Positions 45,020 through 64,000 of a DNA stretch of 64,000 bases are shown here, one piece after another (positions within the stretch are counted from its first letter, which is position 1; each line of letters opens with the position of its first letter). The DNA comes from Megaustenia siamemsis (lineage: Eukaryota > Mollusca > Gastropoda > Stylommatophora > Ariophantidae). The notes below the pieces were generated by a model, which worked only from the letters and a program-made list of their open reading frames with translations, did no database searches and was not told the origin of the DNA. The position numbers and the translations under genes were made by a program. The DNA is taken from NCBI GenBank assembly GCA_032433765.1, contig JAVIAB010000124.1, positions 94,888,345 through 94,952,344 on the forward strand. Direction: 5' to 3'.

Positions 45020-47331
45020 ATATCTTTTTTTAATAGCAATTTGTATGGCTAATACACCCTTTTCGTCGTTAGCATAAATAGTGCATTTCATGTGATAAAT
45101 TATTTGCACCGAATAAAGAATGATATTTTTTCTAACAATGCGTTATATTTTTTTAAAAAATAAAATGTTAACGTTAAAATATTGATGAAAATAATACGGA
45201 TAAGTTAAGCTTATTTGATTTCAATTTTGATTAATCTAATAATGTTAAAACAGTTTCAATGAATATGAAAAGAGAGTGAGTGTACTGTGGTAGTTCCTGT
45301 CTCTTGCTTATTAAATACGCTCTTTATGTAGACTGCCAGTTTTATTTTTACTTTGATAGAAGTGTACTGGGTTAGTTAACAGAATATGTACGGCTCATTA
45401 CAACGCAGCCACTTGTTGATAATATTTAGAAAAAAAGAGTTGAGAGCTTCATACTTTATCTGTGGTATAGTTATCATTAGCAAAAATACAAAGAGAGGAC
45501 AGTACGGCATCTGGCACATAGACAAAAGACATCAATTTAATTATAGTAGCTAGCTCTCAAAGGTTAATGTTACAGAGATTCGTTTCACCAGTGTGGCATA
45601 GTATTGATTTGTGAGTATCTGGGCGGACAGATACCATGCAGCGTAGACAATGACATATTTGTAATGTTATTATTCTGAGTATTAAACTAAATGTATTGTC
45701 CAAAAACATACACCGGTTTATATTATGGAAAAAAACAACTCGATTTTTGTAAAAGAACAACAAACAAAAAACCAGCGGTATAATTTTAACAAAGCATTAC
45801 GACTAGATGCAAACTGAATATACTTTAGGCAGAGTAACAAACTTATAATTAAAATATATTCTCGTCACGTTTTATTTATAAATCAGTAGCGTTTTACAGT
45901 TACGGGTCACGGTACGGTATTGGTAGACAATATTTAAGGCTAGACGTTCCGCCTTTAACAAGACAATTGAGCCCAATGGGTGTAGTATCTATTTTGACAT
46001 ACGTCTGGCAACACGTCTTTACGTAAATAATGACAGAAATTAGACGTGGTGGTAGAAATTAGAAGCAGCAGAGCACCGACCCACGCACAACATATAATTG
46101 ATCAGTAACAATGATAAAGAAACATATCAGTAAAGTAGACTACAATTTAAACGTCACGTTTTAATGCTTTAACGAAACACACCTACGGCGACTTATCGAT
46201 GACAAGTACAACAATTTATAAGAAGATATATTTTTTTAAAATGGTACTGTAAAAAGACTGCCACCCATAATTAACTTTGTAGAATATTATTGGACTGCAG
46301 GAAACGATATGTCTATAAATGTGTTATTTCAGTTATGCTTGTGGTTAAAGGTTATTAAGTTGATTAGTACCTTGACAGGCTGTCTATCATCCTTTGTTTT
46401 AAAATGCAGCATATATTAACATTCGTTTGAACTGATCATCTTGAACCAGTAACGCAAATATACTTTTCTTTTATTCTACATCTTTATTTAGTTACGCAGT
46501 TTTGATTTTAAATTGTTTGGTAGTAGTTCAGTAACATGCATCCTCTATTATAATGACAACCAGTTCGGAAAGTGAAGACAAACTACTATTTAGAAGAACT
46601 AATATATTTTGTGACAGCAATATTGTATGGTTAGTGAAATGATTTTGTGACGATATGATCGATGTTGAAACCCCGAGTCAGCCCTGGTGGAAAACAGCAA
46701 TGAAGATCTGGTCACAGGACATGCCATTAATAAGGAGAGCACTATAAGAGTTAATGTAAACTCCGAATGACATGCCATTAATAAGGAGAGCACAATGAGA
46801 GTTAATGTAAACTCCGAATACTACGCCCTTGTTGAATTCTGACATTTAATATTTTACATCATGTGTTAATGCATTCAACTGATCTTTCTTTGTTCTCTAT
46901 TTTTAGTATTATCATATTATTGATATTGTTAAATTTAGTTTACTTATTTCATTACGTTCTCTCCATCTCCTTCTGTAGACAAGAATTCTACAATTGTCTT
47001 CGTTTGATTATTGAAGGAATGCTCAGACCTGCCTTTTCTAACGTGCGGGTCAAATAGATTCGACTTTATGGTCGAGAACTGTATCCTAGCTTTTGTTTTG
47101 TGAACATCCTGTCTGCAAGCAGCGGTTGGTTGTTGTCATAGTTAGCGTATCTAGTACATGGGTTTTAGTAACATAGCTTGTCTTTCCTACTTAGGTTTGT
47201 AACAAGTTTTTCCTCACTTTAGCATGTTGTCTACAACGAGCCAGTGTATAGATTTAATAAAACAATAGAATATATTTAACTTCAGTAACGCATAATTTAT
47301 TTCACTAGAAAAAGTAATCATCAGTCACACT
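45020..47331. other. Upstream region of receptor gene 4, with a 51-bp duplication
   Basis: There is no gene or known repeat family. A perfect-length tandem pair of 51 bp (starting GACATGCCATTAATAAGGAG) lies at 46718-46768 and 46769-46819, with one mismatch noted. The last few hundred bases before 47332 are the likely 5' UTR and promoter of the receptor, but no TATA or initiator can be named with confidence. Confidence 0.55.
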
Positions 47332-56104
<8,773 letters not shown>

Positions 56105-56122
56105 ATTTCATATCGATAATGT

Positions 56123-56370
56123 GAGCCCCAATAGCTCAGTGGTTAGTGAACTGGACTACAAAGGACAAAAGGTAGGGTTCGATCCAACCAACGGCTTCCG
56201 GGTTCTCCCTGCATGTAATGGGTACCGGATTTTTTTCTGGGAAAGTAAACTGACACGGGCGTAATACCGACCACATTACACCAAAAATCATGTGCCGAAG
56301 GTCTGTAAAATTTATGGTCACTAACTCCATATTCCCTATACGCCACTTGGCGTGACGGGGTACTTTACGT
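56123..56370 (+). mobile_element. SINE-A, first of a head-to-tail pair
   Basis: It starts GAGCCCCAATAGCTCAGTGG 18 bp after the stop codon of receptor gene 4. The B-box is GGTTCGATCCA, the body GGGTACCGGATTTTTTTCTG, and the tail hairpin ACGCCACTTGGCGT is followed by a T-run. It very likely lies in the 3' UTR of the receptor transcript. Confidence 0.88.
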
Positions 56371-56378
56371 TTTTTTTT

Positions 56379-56628
56379 ACGATAGCTTAGTCGTTAGTGA
56401 ACTGAACTACAAAGGACAAGGGGTCGAGTTCGATCCTGATCGACGGCTTCTGTGTTCACCCAGCCTTAAATGGGTACCGGATTTGTTGTGGGAAGGTAAG
56501 CAGCATAAGCGTAATACTAACACATTACTCCAACAATTGTGTGCTGCAGGTCTGTAAAAATTAAGGTCGCTAACACAATATTCCTTATACGCCACTTGGT
56601 GTGATGGGCACTTTACTTTCTTTACCTT
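56379..56628 (+). mobile_element. SINE-A, second of a head-to-tail pair
   Basis: It begins ACGATAGCTTAGTCGTTAGT immediately after the T-run of the first copy and lacks the first few head bases. B-box GTTCGATCCTG, body GGGTACCGGATTTG, tail ACGCCACTTGGTGTGATGGG. It is more diverged than the first copy. Confidence 0.85.
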
Positions 56629-56631
56629 TTT

Positions 56632-57235
56632 AGATAATATGTGTATATATTTTAATTGAAAATAATGATATTGATGCTTGCAGCTCATTATTTTTCGTAC
56701 GCATATTTTTTGTTCTAGATTAAATGATTTGTTTAAGAATGTATATGTACAATTCTTGAGGAATTATGAGATTCCATGATTCGAAATTTAGGCACAATTA
56801 TATGTCATTAATACTTTAGTTAATATGCTAATCTAGGCTTTTCCAGAAAGATAAAATACACATATTTCTTCTATTAAAAATTCAAAGTGATTAAAACAAA
56901 ATTTACTTTAAAATTTAAACATTTTTGTGGTTAAAAATTGAATATAGCTTTCCCTTAAACTCTCTGACTTTCTTATCTTTTGTCTTTTTTCTTACGAACA
57001 TCATTCTAATAAAATGTCATTCAAGAATAACTATTATCTTTATTTTAAACAACATTCTACGTTTCGTGTGGTGTCACACAATATAAATCATGCTCATAAA
57101 ATATCAATTTTAAGAATTGGAGGATTGCTCTAGGCTTTGCATCTTTATCCATATTCGCTGTCAAATTCCCAAGTATATAGCTAAAATGGCATTGTTTTAG
57201 CTTCACTTTTGTTCACTGCTTGTTCATCTCTCAAG
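56632..57235. other. AT-rich intergenic spacer
   Basis: No gene or repeat recognised. ATTAAA at about 56718 could serve as a polyadenylation signal for receptor gene 4, but this is a guess. Confidence 0.4.
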
Positions 57236-57239
57236 TGTT

Positions 57240-59240
57240 TCTCTATAGTCTCTCCAGAATGATTCTGATTAATATTTTTCCTGGCACTGATAGCAGCATA
57301 ATTCCGCTATAATTTGTGCATTCCTGTAAACTTCCTTTCTTTGGTAGTTTGATCATATAACCTTCTCTCCAGTCTTTTGGTATTTCTTCCCTCTCCCAAG
57401 TTTTATCTAAGAGATTATGTAACATCTTGGTAGAGGTGTTAGTATCTGCTTTGATGGCTTCCGAAGGAATTTCATCTGGTCTTGTGGCTTTACCATCTTT
57501 TAATAGTTTGATGGCTTTCATTATTTCTTCTTTGCTTGGTTTTCCACAGTTAAGGTGTAACTCTTCTTCTGCTGGTAGTATATCTGGAGGATTATTTGAG
57601 CCGGGTCTGTTCAAAAGTTCTTCAAAGTGCCATTTCCATCTCTCCATTTGTTCCCTTATATTACTAAGCAGATTCCCTTTCTTATCTTTGATAAAGGCGT
57701 TGATCTGTTTGTATTTTCCACCTAATTTCGTTGTGCTGTTGTACAGTTCTTTCATATTCCCTTTATTTGCTGCTTCTTCTGCCTCTTTAGCTAGTTCATC
57801 TATATATTTCCTCTTTTCCCTTTTAATGCATTTTCTCACTTCTTTGTTCACCTCTGTGTAAGCTTCCTGTGTCTTGGCTTTATTACTTCTTGTTTTGCTT
57901 CTATTTAGTCTGCTTTCTTGTTCTTTCTTTAATTTTATCCAGGGTCTCTGCTGTCATCCATGCCTTATTCTGGCGTTCTCCTTTCCCTAGTGTTTCTTCG
58001 CCTGTCTCTTTCCATATATTTTTTACCTGTTTCCAATGATCTTCTATATTTATTGTATTTTCTAGTTGTTGGAGGACTTGGTATTTGTTTGATATTGTGA
58101 CTGCGAATTTATCTTTAATTCCTTGTTCTTTAAGAAACCTTACATTACAATACTTTCTACCTTTATTCGTTGTAGTATACCTTTTTAGTTTAATTTTAAG
58201 TTTGGCTAACAGAAGACGATGATCAGAAGCTATATCTGCCCCTCTATATACTTTTACATCCTGTAAGGATGACTTAAACTTTTTATTAATACATATGTGA
58301 TCAATTTGATTTTCCGTTCTATGATCTGGTGACACCTATGTAGCTTTGTGTATTCTTTTATGTTGGAATATTATTCCTCCTAGGCTCATTTGATTAAGGG
58401 CGCAGAAATACACAATATCTCTCCATTCTCGTTTATATCTCCAAGTCCATGTTTTCCCATAATCTCTTCGAAGCCTCTGTTGTCTGATCCTACCTTAGCA
58501 TTTAGGTCCCCCATCAAGATTATAATATCCTTGGCTCGTCTTGCATCCATCTGACATTGTAGCTGTTTATAGAAATCATCTTTAACTGAAACATCCGTAT
58601 CGTTGGTTGGTGCATAGCATTGTATAATGTGTAATTTTATGTTGTTTTTGGTTGTTTTAAATGTTACTCTCACCAGTCTTGGTCCCACTGCCTCCCATTC
58701 TATTAGTGTCTTCTGTGCATTCTTTAATAGCATTATAGCTACCCCTTCGCTAAGTTGTGCTCCTGGTTCCTGGTGTCCTGATGATAAAATCATCTCCCCT
58801 GTATTCAGTTTTATTCTCTCCGCTCCCAGCCATCTTGTTTCACACATTCCCAAATATCTATCTTGTAGTTAGTCATTTCTGCTGCCACTTGTGCAGTTTT
58901 TCCTGTTCGTTAAGGGTACAAACATTCCAGGTGCCAATTCTGGAGGGTTTCCTGGTAGACAAAGGGTGAGTCGGCAACCCGGACTCCTTTCGGCTTTCTC
59001 CGGATTGCGTCATATGTCTCTTAGACAGAGAACCCTTCTCTTTCCTGGTTGACGGATTAACTTTATCTCTCTTTGACTTGTCCATGTTTGTGAAGTTTTT
59101 TCGGCTTATTTTTTTTTACAGTATGGGATAGCCAGTCCCATGCCTAACCCTCCTTTCTCGCCTCTTACGAACATGCCTGGTAGGGTACAGCGCCGTTATT
59201 CTTTACTCCCCTTTCGGGCCCCGGCAGCGCACGGGTGATC
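57240..59240 (-). mobile_element. LINE-C (craniofacial-protein-2-like EN-RT), 5' portion
   Basis: The element is read from about 59240 downward. The 5' UTR includes a CTACCAGGCATGTTCGTAAG block, then IGTWNVCTLNEQEKLHKW near 58935. The endonuclease (58853-58386) has CETRWLGAE, IQCYAPTNDTDVSVKDDFY and LMGDLNAKVGSDNRGFEE, then ENQIDHICINKKFKSSL and DIASDHRLLLAKLKI (58310-58200). The linker and the start of the RT (57851-57243) have NRWxxHFEELLNRP-like, GKATRPDEIPSEAIKAD and KLPKKGSLQECTNYSGIMLL, where the copy stops. The later RT with its catalytic Asp residues and the whole 3' end are absent. A frame change lies at about 58336-58385 and a stop at 57901-57904. Losing the 3' rather than the 5' end is unusual for a LINE. 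Confidence 0.8.
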
Positions 59241-59319
59241 AACTCTGAATGCACAGATGAATTTACTAAAAATTAAGATATTGTTTATTATTAAATAACA
59301 ATATTATTAGAAGAAAATT

Positions 59320-59530
59320 ATGAAATTTCATCATTATCATCACGGCGTAGGCGATCATGTCCTTCCACAATCTTCTATCCACAGGTTTTATCAATTCTAT
59401 TATTAACCGTTTTCCATGCCATGACACCAAGATATCTAGTATCTTCTCTCTTTGTCGTCCGCGACCTCTTTTTCCCTGTATTTTTCCCGAGTTATTTCTT
59501 GTCTTATTCTTGTCGTTAATTGTATTAAGA
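59320..59530 (-). mobile_element. LINE-A-like 3' stub
   Basis: On the minus strand it reads GKIQGKRGRGRQREKILDIL and then VDRRLWKDMIAYAV, ending in a short GATGATAATGATG tail at 59328-59340. It corresponds to the end of LINE-A (44740-44885). Confidence 0.7.
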
Positions 59531-59639
59531 AGATTAAAAATGAAATATTTGTTTGTGCTATCGGATATCAGAAACGTAAAACTTAGTAGAACACACCCAC
59601 ACGTATCCAAACAACACGAACACACCCTATATCTCTATC

Positions 59640-60595
59640 TTTGGATTAAGCATAACTTTTTGTAAAGAATAATGTTTATTATTTCATTTCGAGTGTCGGG
59701 GGAACCACAAGGTCTGGCTCTTCAAGCAGCTTCAACAATATGTGATGTGATATTGCTGTAGATTTTCATCGGTTTTACCATTTCGTCTTTCTCTGGGAGT
59801 CTGATTTGAACCTTGTAATTTACAAACCGTTTCTAGAAAAGGAATATGAAGTCACTTTCCTGTATTTATACCCACTTTGTATGCTGTAGAACCACAACAC
59901 ATCCTATCCAGGTGGACAGGCCATTTAATGCGTTGTCTCATATGTAACTCACTCTTTTTTTCAGTCCCACTATATTTTTTTATGGTCTCATTTCTAATTT
60001 ACTTTCTGATCACTTCTCTGTAACTGCCTTTAGAATTATAACCGCCAAATACAAAATGAGTCGGTATAACGTGAAAAATAATATAGCACCATTTTCTATT
60101 TGCTTATATTTCGCTACGTTTTTTCCTTTTTGATTAATTCAAGTCAAACATATAAACCATATATGACCGTATGAGAGGACTCCACAGAGTGCGTTCACCT
60201 ATTCTTAACCACCTCGCTTATGTCAACGTTAATCTATTACATGTTTCTAATACAGAAGACTTTACAGTTTACCTTTTTTTAAAAAAAAATTAATTGGTAC
60301 CATATATTTTTAATGGATAAAATACTGTTATTTATTTATTTATTTCCCTTTCATTTTAAATAGTGAAATACCACACATTGACTTCAGCAGGTATAATTTC
60401 ATAAGGTTTGCCATTGTTATTGTGTTGTCACGTTGTTGTATACATTTTGTTTCTGGGATTTAAATTTCACGTGGTTTAGTGAATTATATAAAATAGTTTG
60501 TGTGAGGAATATAATTATTATATGTTGCATTAACAAATTTTAGAATGGTAATCACATAGAAACTGAACATATAAACTTGTATTTTCTCGCCCATA
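59640..60595. other. AT-rich intergenic spacer
   Basis: Nothing recognised. Confidence 0.5.
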
Positions 60596-60604
60596 CATAT
60601 TTGA

Positions 60605-60750
60605 TTTCATTTATATACATATATACATATATATGTATATATATATATATAAATACATATAAATAAATATATATATATGGTGTATGTGTGTGTGTGTGTG
60701 TGTGTATGTGTGAGGTGTATGTGGTGTGATGTTTGTGTGTGTGAAGTCAA
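60605..60750. repeat. TA-rich and (GT)n microsatellites
   Basis: TATACATA/TATATATA words to about 60680, then about fifteen GT dinucleotides with interruptions to about 60745. Confidence 0.9.
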
Positions 60751-60829
60751 TATAGTATAACAATTACAATAATGTTGTAAAAAGGGTATCCTCGCAATCT
60801 GTTTCTGTTATCAATGTCTTTGTCCATGT

Positions 60830-62015
60830 CTATCTATCTATCTTTCGTTCACCCGAAGTATTGTCTTTATCTACAATGTCGTTTCCTGTATAAATTTTAC
60901 TGTCTTTTATAACTCTTGCAGTGGCCCATATAGTTTTGTCTGTAGTGTTGTATCTATGGGGCAATAGATTTTCCTCAATCTACTATATTCAGTGCAGTCT
61001 TGAAGTATGTGTTCAGCAGTCTGGGACGCCTGTCCACATGTACAAGTAGTTGATGTGCCGATCATGAATTTGTATACATGTGACTATGGAGTCGATTGTG
61101 TCCTGTTCTGAGGCGTATAATGATAACTTGTTCAATCTATTCATATTATGAAAGGCATCCTGATTTGGGGCTTGTGGTCCTCTGATTGATTTGATTATAT
61201 GTTTCTTATGATAGTATGTAGCCGGTGTATCTGGTGTGTACCTGTTGAACCTTCCTTTGTCAACTGATCCGCTTTCTCATTTCCTGGTATTCCACAGTGA
61301 GATGGGATCCACTACAGGGCAACCATGTGGTGCTTGCAGAGTTCAGTCAATAAGGTCTGCTGATGTGGTAATTTTCTGGATTGTAGTGCCTGGAGCACTG
61401 ATCTTGCATCTGTCAAAAACACTACAGGCTGTGGGCTAAGATTACTGTTCAGCAGTTTTTCTATTGCCAACTTTATTGATTGTATTTCTGCATCATAATT
61501 GTGACAATATTTCCCTGTTGCTATTTATTCATATCCCTAGTGTTATTTGGGTACTCTATATATGCACCTGCTCCCCCATTCTTTACTGCATTCTGTGCTG
61601 ATTCATCTGTGTACACACGAATCCAAAGGTCTTGTGAATATTCTTCATCCAGGAAACTGAGAGTTTTTGTTTTTTTCGCTGTAGACTATTTTGTTCTTCT
61701 TCTTTGTCAAGTATTCCTTTCACTTCTGTCCATAATTTGTATTGTTAATCCTGATTCCCCTGTCCAGGGAGTCTGTTCTGGTATGGGCAGTAGAGGGTTA
61801 ACAACACTTGGCATGTCTGGTGTTTGTCTACTAATACGCTTGGCTTGGTGGATAAAACTGCTTCTCTTAAGTAGTCCCAATGCAAGATTTTGGAATCGGT
61901 CCTTCATTGGATGTCTCGCATGCAAGAACATTTTTCTACCTGACTTTTGTCCATGTGAATATGGAGGCTCTGATCTCAATTCAGACAGACAACAATTTAG
62001 CCTTCTACTCATGTC
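60830..62015 (-). pseudogene. LINE-D RNase H domain and C-terminus (I-superfamily-like), decayed
   Basis: The minus strand from 62012 to 61707 is open (DRFQNLALGLLKRSSFIHQ and on). Next comes an RNase H domain in broken frames: VYTDESAQN near 61600 (first Asp), YDAEIQS near 61480 (Glu), VVFLTDARSALQ near 61400 (Asp) and WIPSHCGIPGNEKADQL near 61290 (last Asp). A TAG sits where the residue before WIPSH should be. Downstream is a Cys/His cluster, CTCGQASQTAEHILQDC, near 61040, as in I-, Ingi- and related LINEs. All four catalytic positions of RNase H can be read, but stops and shifts mean no functional protein. RNase H is absent from RTE LINEs, so this is a separate lineage. Confidence 0.75.
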
Positions 62016-62091
62016 CTAATGGCCGACTACACATTTTGGATCCACGATTCTCGCAATTGCTAAGGGGGTTGTACATCTAAGCTGAATATTT

Positions 62092-62632
62092 CTTCAGTGA
62101 TATCCCTACTTCGTCATCTGAGCCGAATACATCGTCAGTGATATCCCTACTTCGTCCATCTGAGCCGAATACATCGTCAGTGATATCCCTACTTCGTCCA
62201 TCTGAGCTGAATACATCGTCAGTGATATCCCTAGTTCGTCTGTCTGAACCGAATACATCGTCAGTGATATCCCTAGTTCGTCCTTCTGAGCTGAATACAT
62301 CGTCAGTGATATCCCTACTTCGTCCATCTGAGCTGAATACATCGTCAGTGATATCCCTACTTCGTCCATCTGAGCTGAATACATCGTCAGTGATATCAAT
62401 ACTTCGTCCATCTGAGCTGAATACATCGTCAGTGATATCCATACTTCGTCTATCTGAGCTGAATACATCTTCAGCGATATCCATACTTCGTCCATCTGAG
62501 CTGAATACATCTTCAGCGATATCCATACTTCGTCCATCTGAGCTGAATACATCTTCAGTGATATCCTTAGTTTGTCTATCTGAGCTGAATACATCGTCAG
62601 TGATATCCCTAGTTCGTCTATCTTGTTGTTGT
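62092..62632. repeat. 42-bp minisatellite, array 1 (about 13 copies)
   Basis: The unit starts GATATCCCTACTTCGTCCAT and ends CTGAATACATCGTCAGT-like. Copies differ by a few bases (CTT/GTT, CCG/CTG, TCG/TCTTC). The 42-bp period keeps long frames open on both strands: on the minus strand a 14-residue DITDDVFSSDGRSR motif, on the plus strand a SELNTSSVISLLRP motif. I see no start, splice or domain evidence that it is coding. Confidence 0.9.
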
Positions 62633-62636
62633 TGTT

Positions 62637-62946
62637 GCATTCGCCAGCTTTCAATTCTGACGAAGTCCCTAGAGACTAGGAACTGAATGTTCCGTGTTAC
62701 TCCATTTTTCCTTGGCAGCCGTGTGCACAGGGTCCCTCGCCGCACAGGCAGATAACTCCGACTTCGGAAGTACTCATGTTTTTTTTCCGTCGATGAGTAA
62801 CTGACGTTTCAAGCCGGGCCTTGCTGCTGAGACCAGGGGTGATTGTCGCAGAAAGAAATCATAAATAAAAATCCCAACCGGTGGAGTCGAGATTTTAACC
62901 ACAACCTCTCTGTCCCGAGGCCGGCGTCCTGCCTCAGACCAACCAG
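62637..62946 (-). mobile_element. SINE-B, nearly complete, minus strand
   Basis: On the minus strand it has TCTGAGGCAGGACGCCGGCC, a GGTTGTGGTTAAAATCTCGA-like B-box region, ATGAGTACTTCCGAAGTCGG, and the end CTAGGGACTTCGTCAGAATT with GCGAATGCAACAACAACAAC. It sits immediately next to array 1, which shares its (CAA)n junction. Confidence 0.8.
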
Positions 62947-62949
62947 TCT

Positions 62950-63482
62950 TGGTCTTGGAACATGAGGAAACTGCAACAAGGAACACTTTGCATGCATAGC
63001 CTGTAATGGTTGCTGCCCCTATCCACCATATACCAGAAGTTCACGTCCTCCCGAAAGTGAAGATCGTCATATTTCTTTAAAATGTATAGCACTTGATGAT
63101 GTTACAAATAACAATGGCGCAAGCACAGCAATGACGCGCCCTTTAGATTCTTATTACTCTAGTGAATGTAGCCTACGACGAACAGAACACGGTGCAAATT
63201 CCCTAAAGAGATAAAACTGCGGCTGACAAAGCATTTCACATTAATAAGTAACATGGAAATAATTTGCGTCAAGCAAATTAAACAACGGTCATGAACAGCA
63301 CCAATGTGACGTAAAGCGCAGTTCAAGCCTAGACAATGGAAGGTCGCATTCACAACACTTGATTTGTTGAAATTGGAATATCGCCCGCGTATGACATTGT
63401 TTTATCAGCGCAGATGTAATAAGTAGATCATTATCTTGACTTTAACGCATAGGAGTGCTATGGAGAACTGAAATTAATCAAA
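62950..63482. other. Spacer between the two 42-bp arrays
   Basis: Unique-looking sequence with no gene. The frame at 63353-63159 shows no motif. Confidence 0.5.
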
Positions 63483-63820
63483 CATCGAAGCTGAATACAT
63501 CTTCAGTGATATCCCTAGTTCGTCCATCTGAGCTGAATACATCGTTAATGATATACTTAGTTCGTCTATCTGAGCCGAATACGTCTTCAGTGATATCCCT
63601 AGTTCGTCTATCTGAGCCGAATACATCGTCAGTGATATCCCTAGTTCGTCCATCTGAGCCGAATACATCGTCAGTGATATCCCTAGTTCGTCTATCTGAG
63701 CCGAATACATCGTCAGTGATATCCCTAGTTCGTCCATCTGAGCTGAATACATCGTCAGTTATATCCCTAGTTCGTCCATCTGAGCTGAATACATCGTCAG
63801 TGATATCCCTAGTTCGTGCC
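63483..63820. repeat. 42-bp minisatellite, array 2 (about 8 copies)
   Basis: Same unit and orientation as array 1, with mostly the CTAGTTCGTC variant. It starts with ATCGAAGCTGAATACATC, close to the left border of array 1 (ATCTAAGCTGAATATTTC), and ends at GTTCGTGCCGGGCATG. The two arrays are probably parts of one repeat locus or two copies of the same element. Confidence 0.9.
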
Positions 63821-63903
63821 GGGCATGCATCATATGTTGACTTTGTTGAAAAGGGGATCTGCGTTTTATAGAGTTGTCTGCTATGCAATATTGATGTTTA
63901 GTC

Positions 63904-63968
63904 GACCAAACTAAACTAAACTAACCTAAACTAAACTAAACTAAACTAAACTAAAATAAACTAAAACT
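63904..63968. repeat. (CTAAA)n microsatellite
   Basis: About twelve ACTAA/CTAAA pentamers with two variants, at the right edge of the window. Confidence 0.9.
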
Positions 63969-64000
63969 ATTAATGTCTGGTAATGCTCTATTGAACTGTA

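Noticed and set aside
62077..62745. Long overlapping frames on both strands (up to 222 codons)
   Set aside because: They follow from a 42-bp tandem repeat plus a SINE-B end; open frames in several phases show periodicity rather than coding.

Overview
This is animal nuclear DNA, AT-rich and intron-containing, most likely from a gastropod mollusc. The inference rests on three things: a cluster of three-exon rhodopsin-class receptors of the gastropod chemosensory/FMRFamide-receptor-like kind, a fucolectin plus EGF-repeat gene piece of a type expanded in snails, and dense RTE-like LINEs and tRNA-derived SINEs. No bacterial, plasmid or phage features are present. The species cannot be fixed from the sequence alone.

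Real host genes are few. Three apparently intact paralogous GPCR genes lie at 9196-13060 (minus), 20210-27986 (minus) and 47332-56104 (plus). The 3' end of a fourth is cut by the window start (1-128, plus). All three intact genes share one architecture: exon 1 ends in phase 1, exon 2 is exactly 215 nt and ends in phase 0, and exon 3 is about 600 nt. The two minus-strand genes sit in a tandem segmental duplication (about 9.0-15.6 kb and 20.0-30.4 kb) whose introns and flanks have diverged much more than exons 2 and 3. A disabled fucolectin/EGF gene piece (41405-42646) sits in a 2.16 kb insert within a LINE copy.

The rest is mobile or repetitive DNA. I use working family names. LINE-A is an RTE-like element with a (GAT)n/(ATG)n tail; a nearly full-length but disabled copy is at 23412-26538. 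LINE-B is a related RT family (37.4-38.9 kb and several 3' stubs). LINE-C is a craniofacial-development-protein-2-like EN-RT family (57.2-59.2 kb, 22.5-23.3 kb, 53.5-53.8 kb). LINE-D is an I-superfamily-like LINE with an RNase H domain (60.8-62.0 kb, with related RT remnants at 7.6-8.4 and 35.4-35.8 kb). SINE-A and SINE-B are tRNA-derived SINEs. R3 is an unclassified interspersed repeat. There is also a palindromic element with a tRNA-like core, several minisatellites, and a 1 kb GATA array inside intron 1 of the 47-56 kb receptor.

Layout: 0-9 kb holds a receptor tail, LINE and SINE debris and a LINE-D remnant. 9-16 kb is receptor gene 2 and its flank. 16-20 kb is LINE/SINE debris. 20-30 kb is receptor gene 3, with a LINE nested in a SINE in its first intron. 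30-45 kb is mobile-element rich and includes the fucolectin/EGF insert. 45-56 kb is receptor gene 4. 56-64 kb holds a SINE dimer, LINE-C, LINE-D and 42-bp minisatellites. Target-site duplications read directly from the sequence (10-14 bp) date several insertions relative to one another. The most unusual structures are the host-gene insert in the LINE, the exon-restricted similarity between two receptors, and the foldback element with a pol III-like core.
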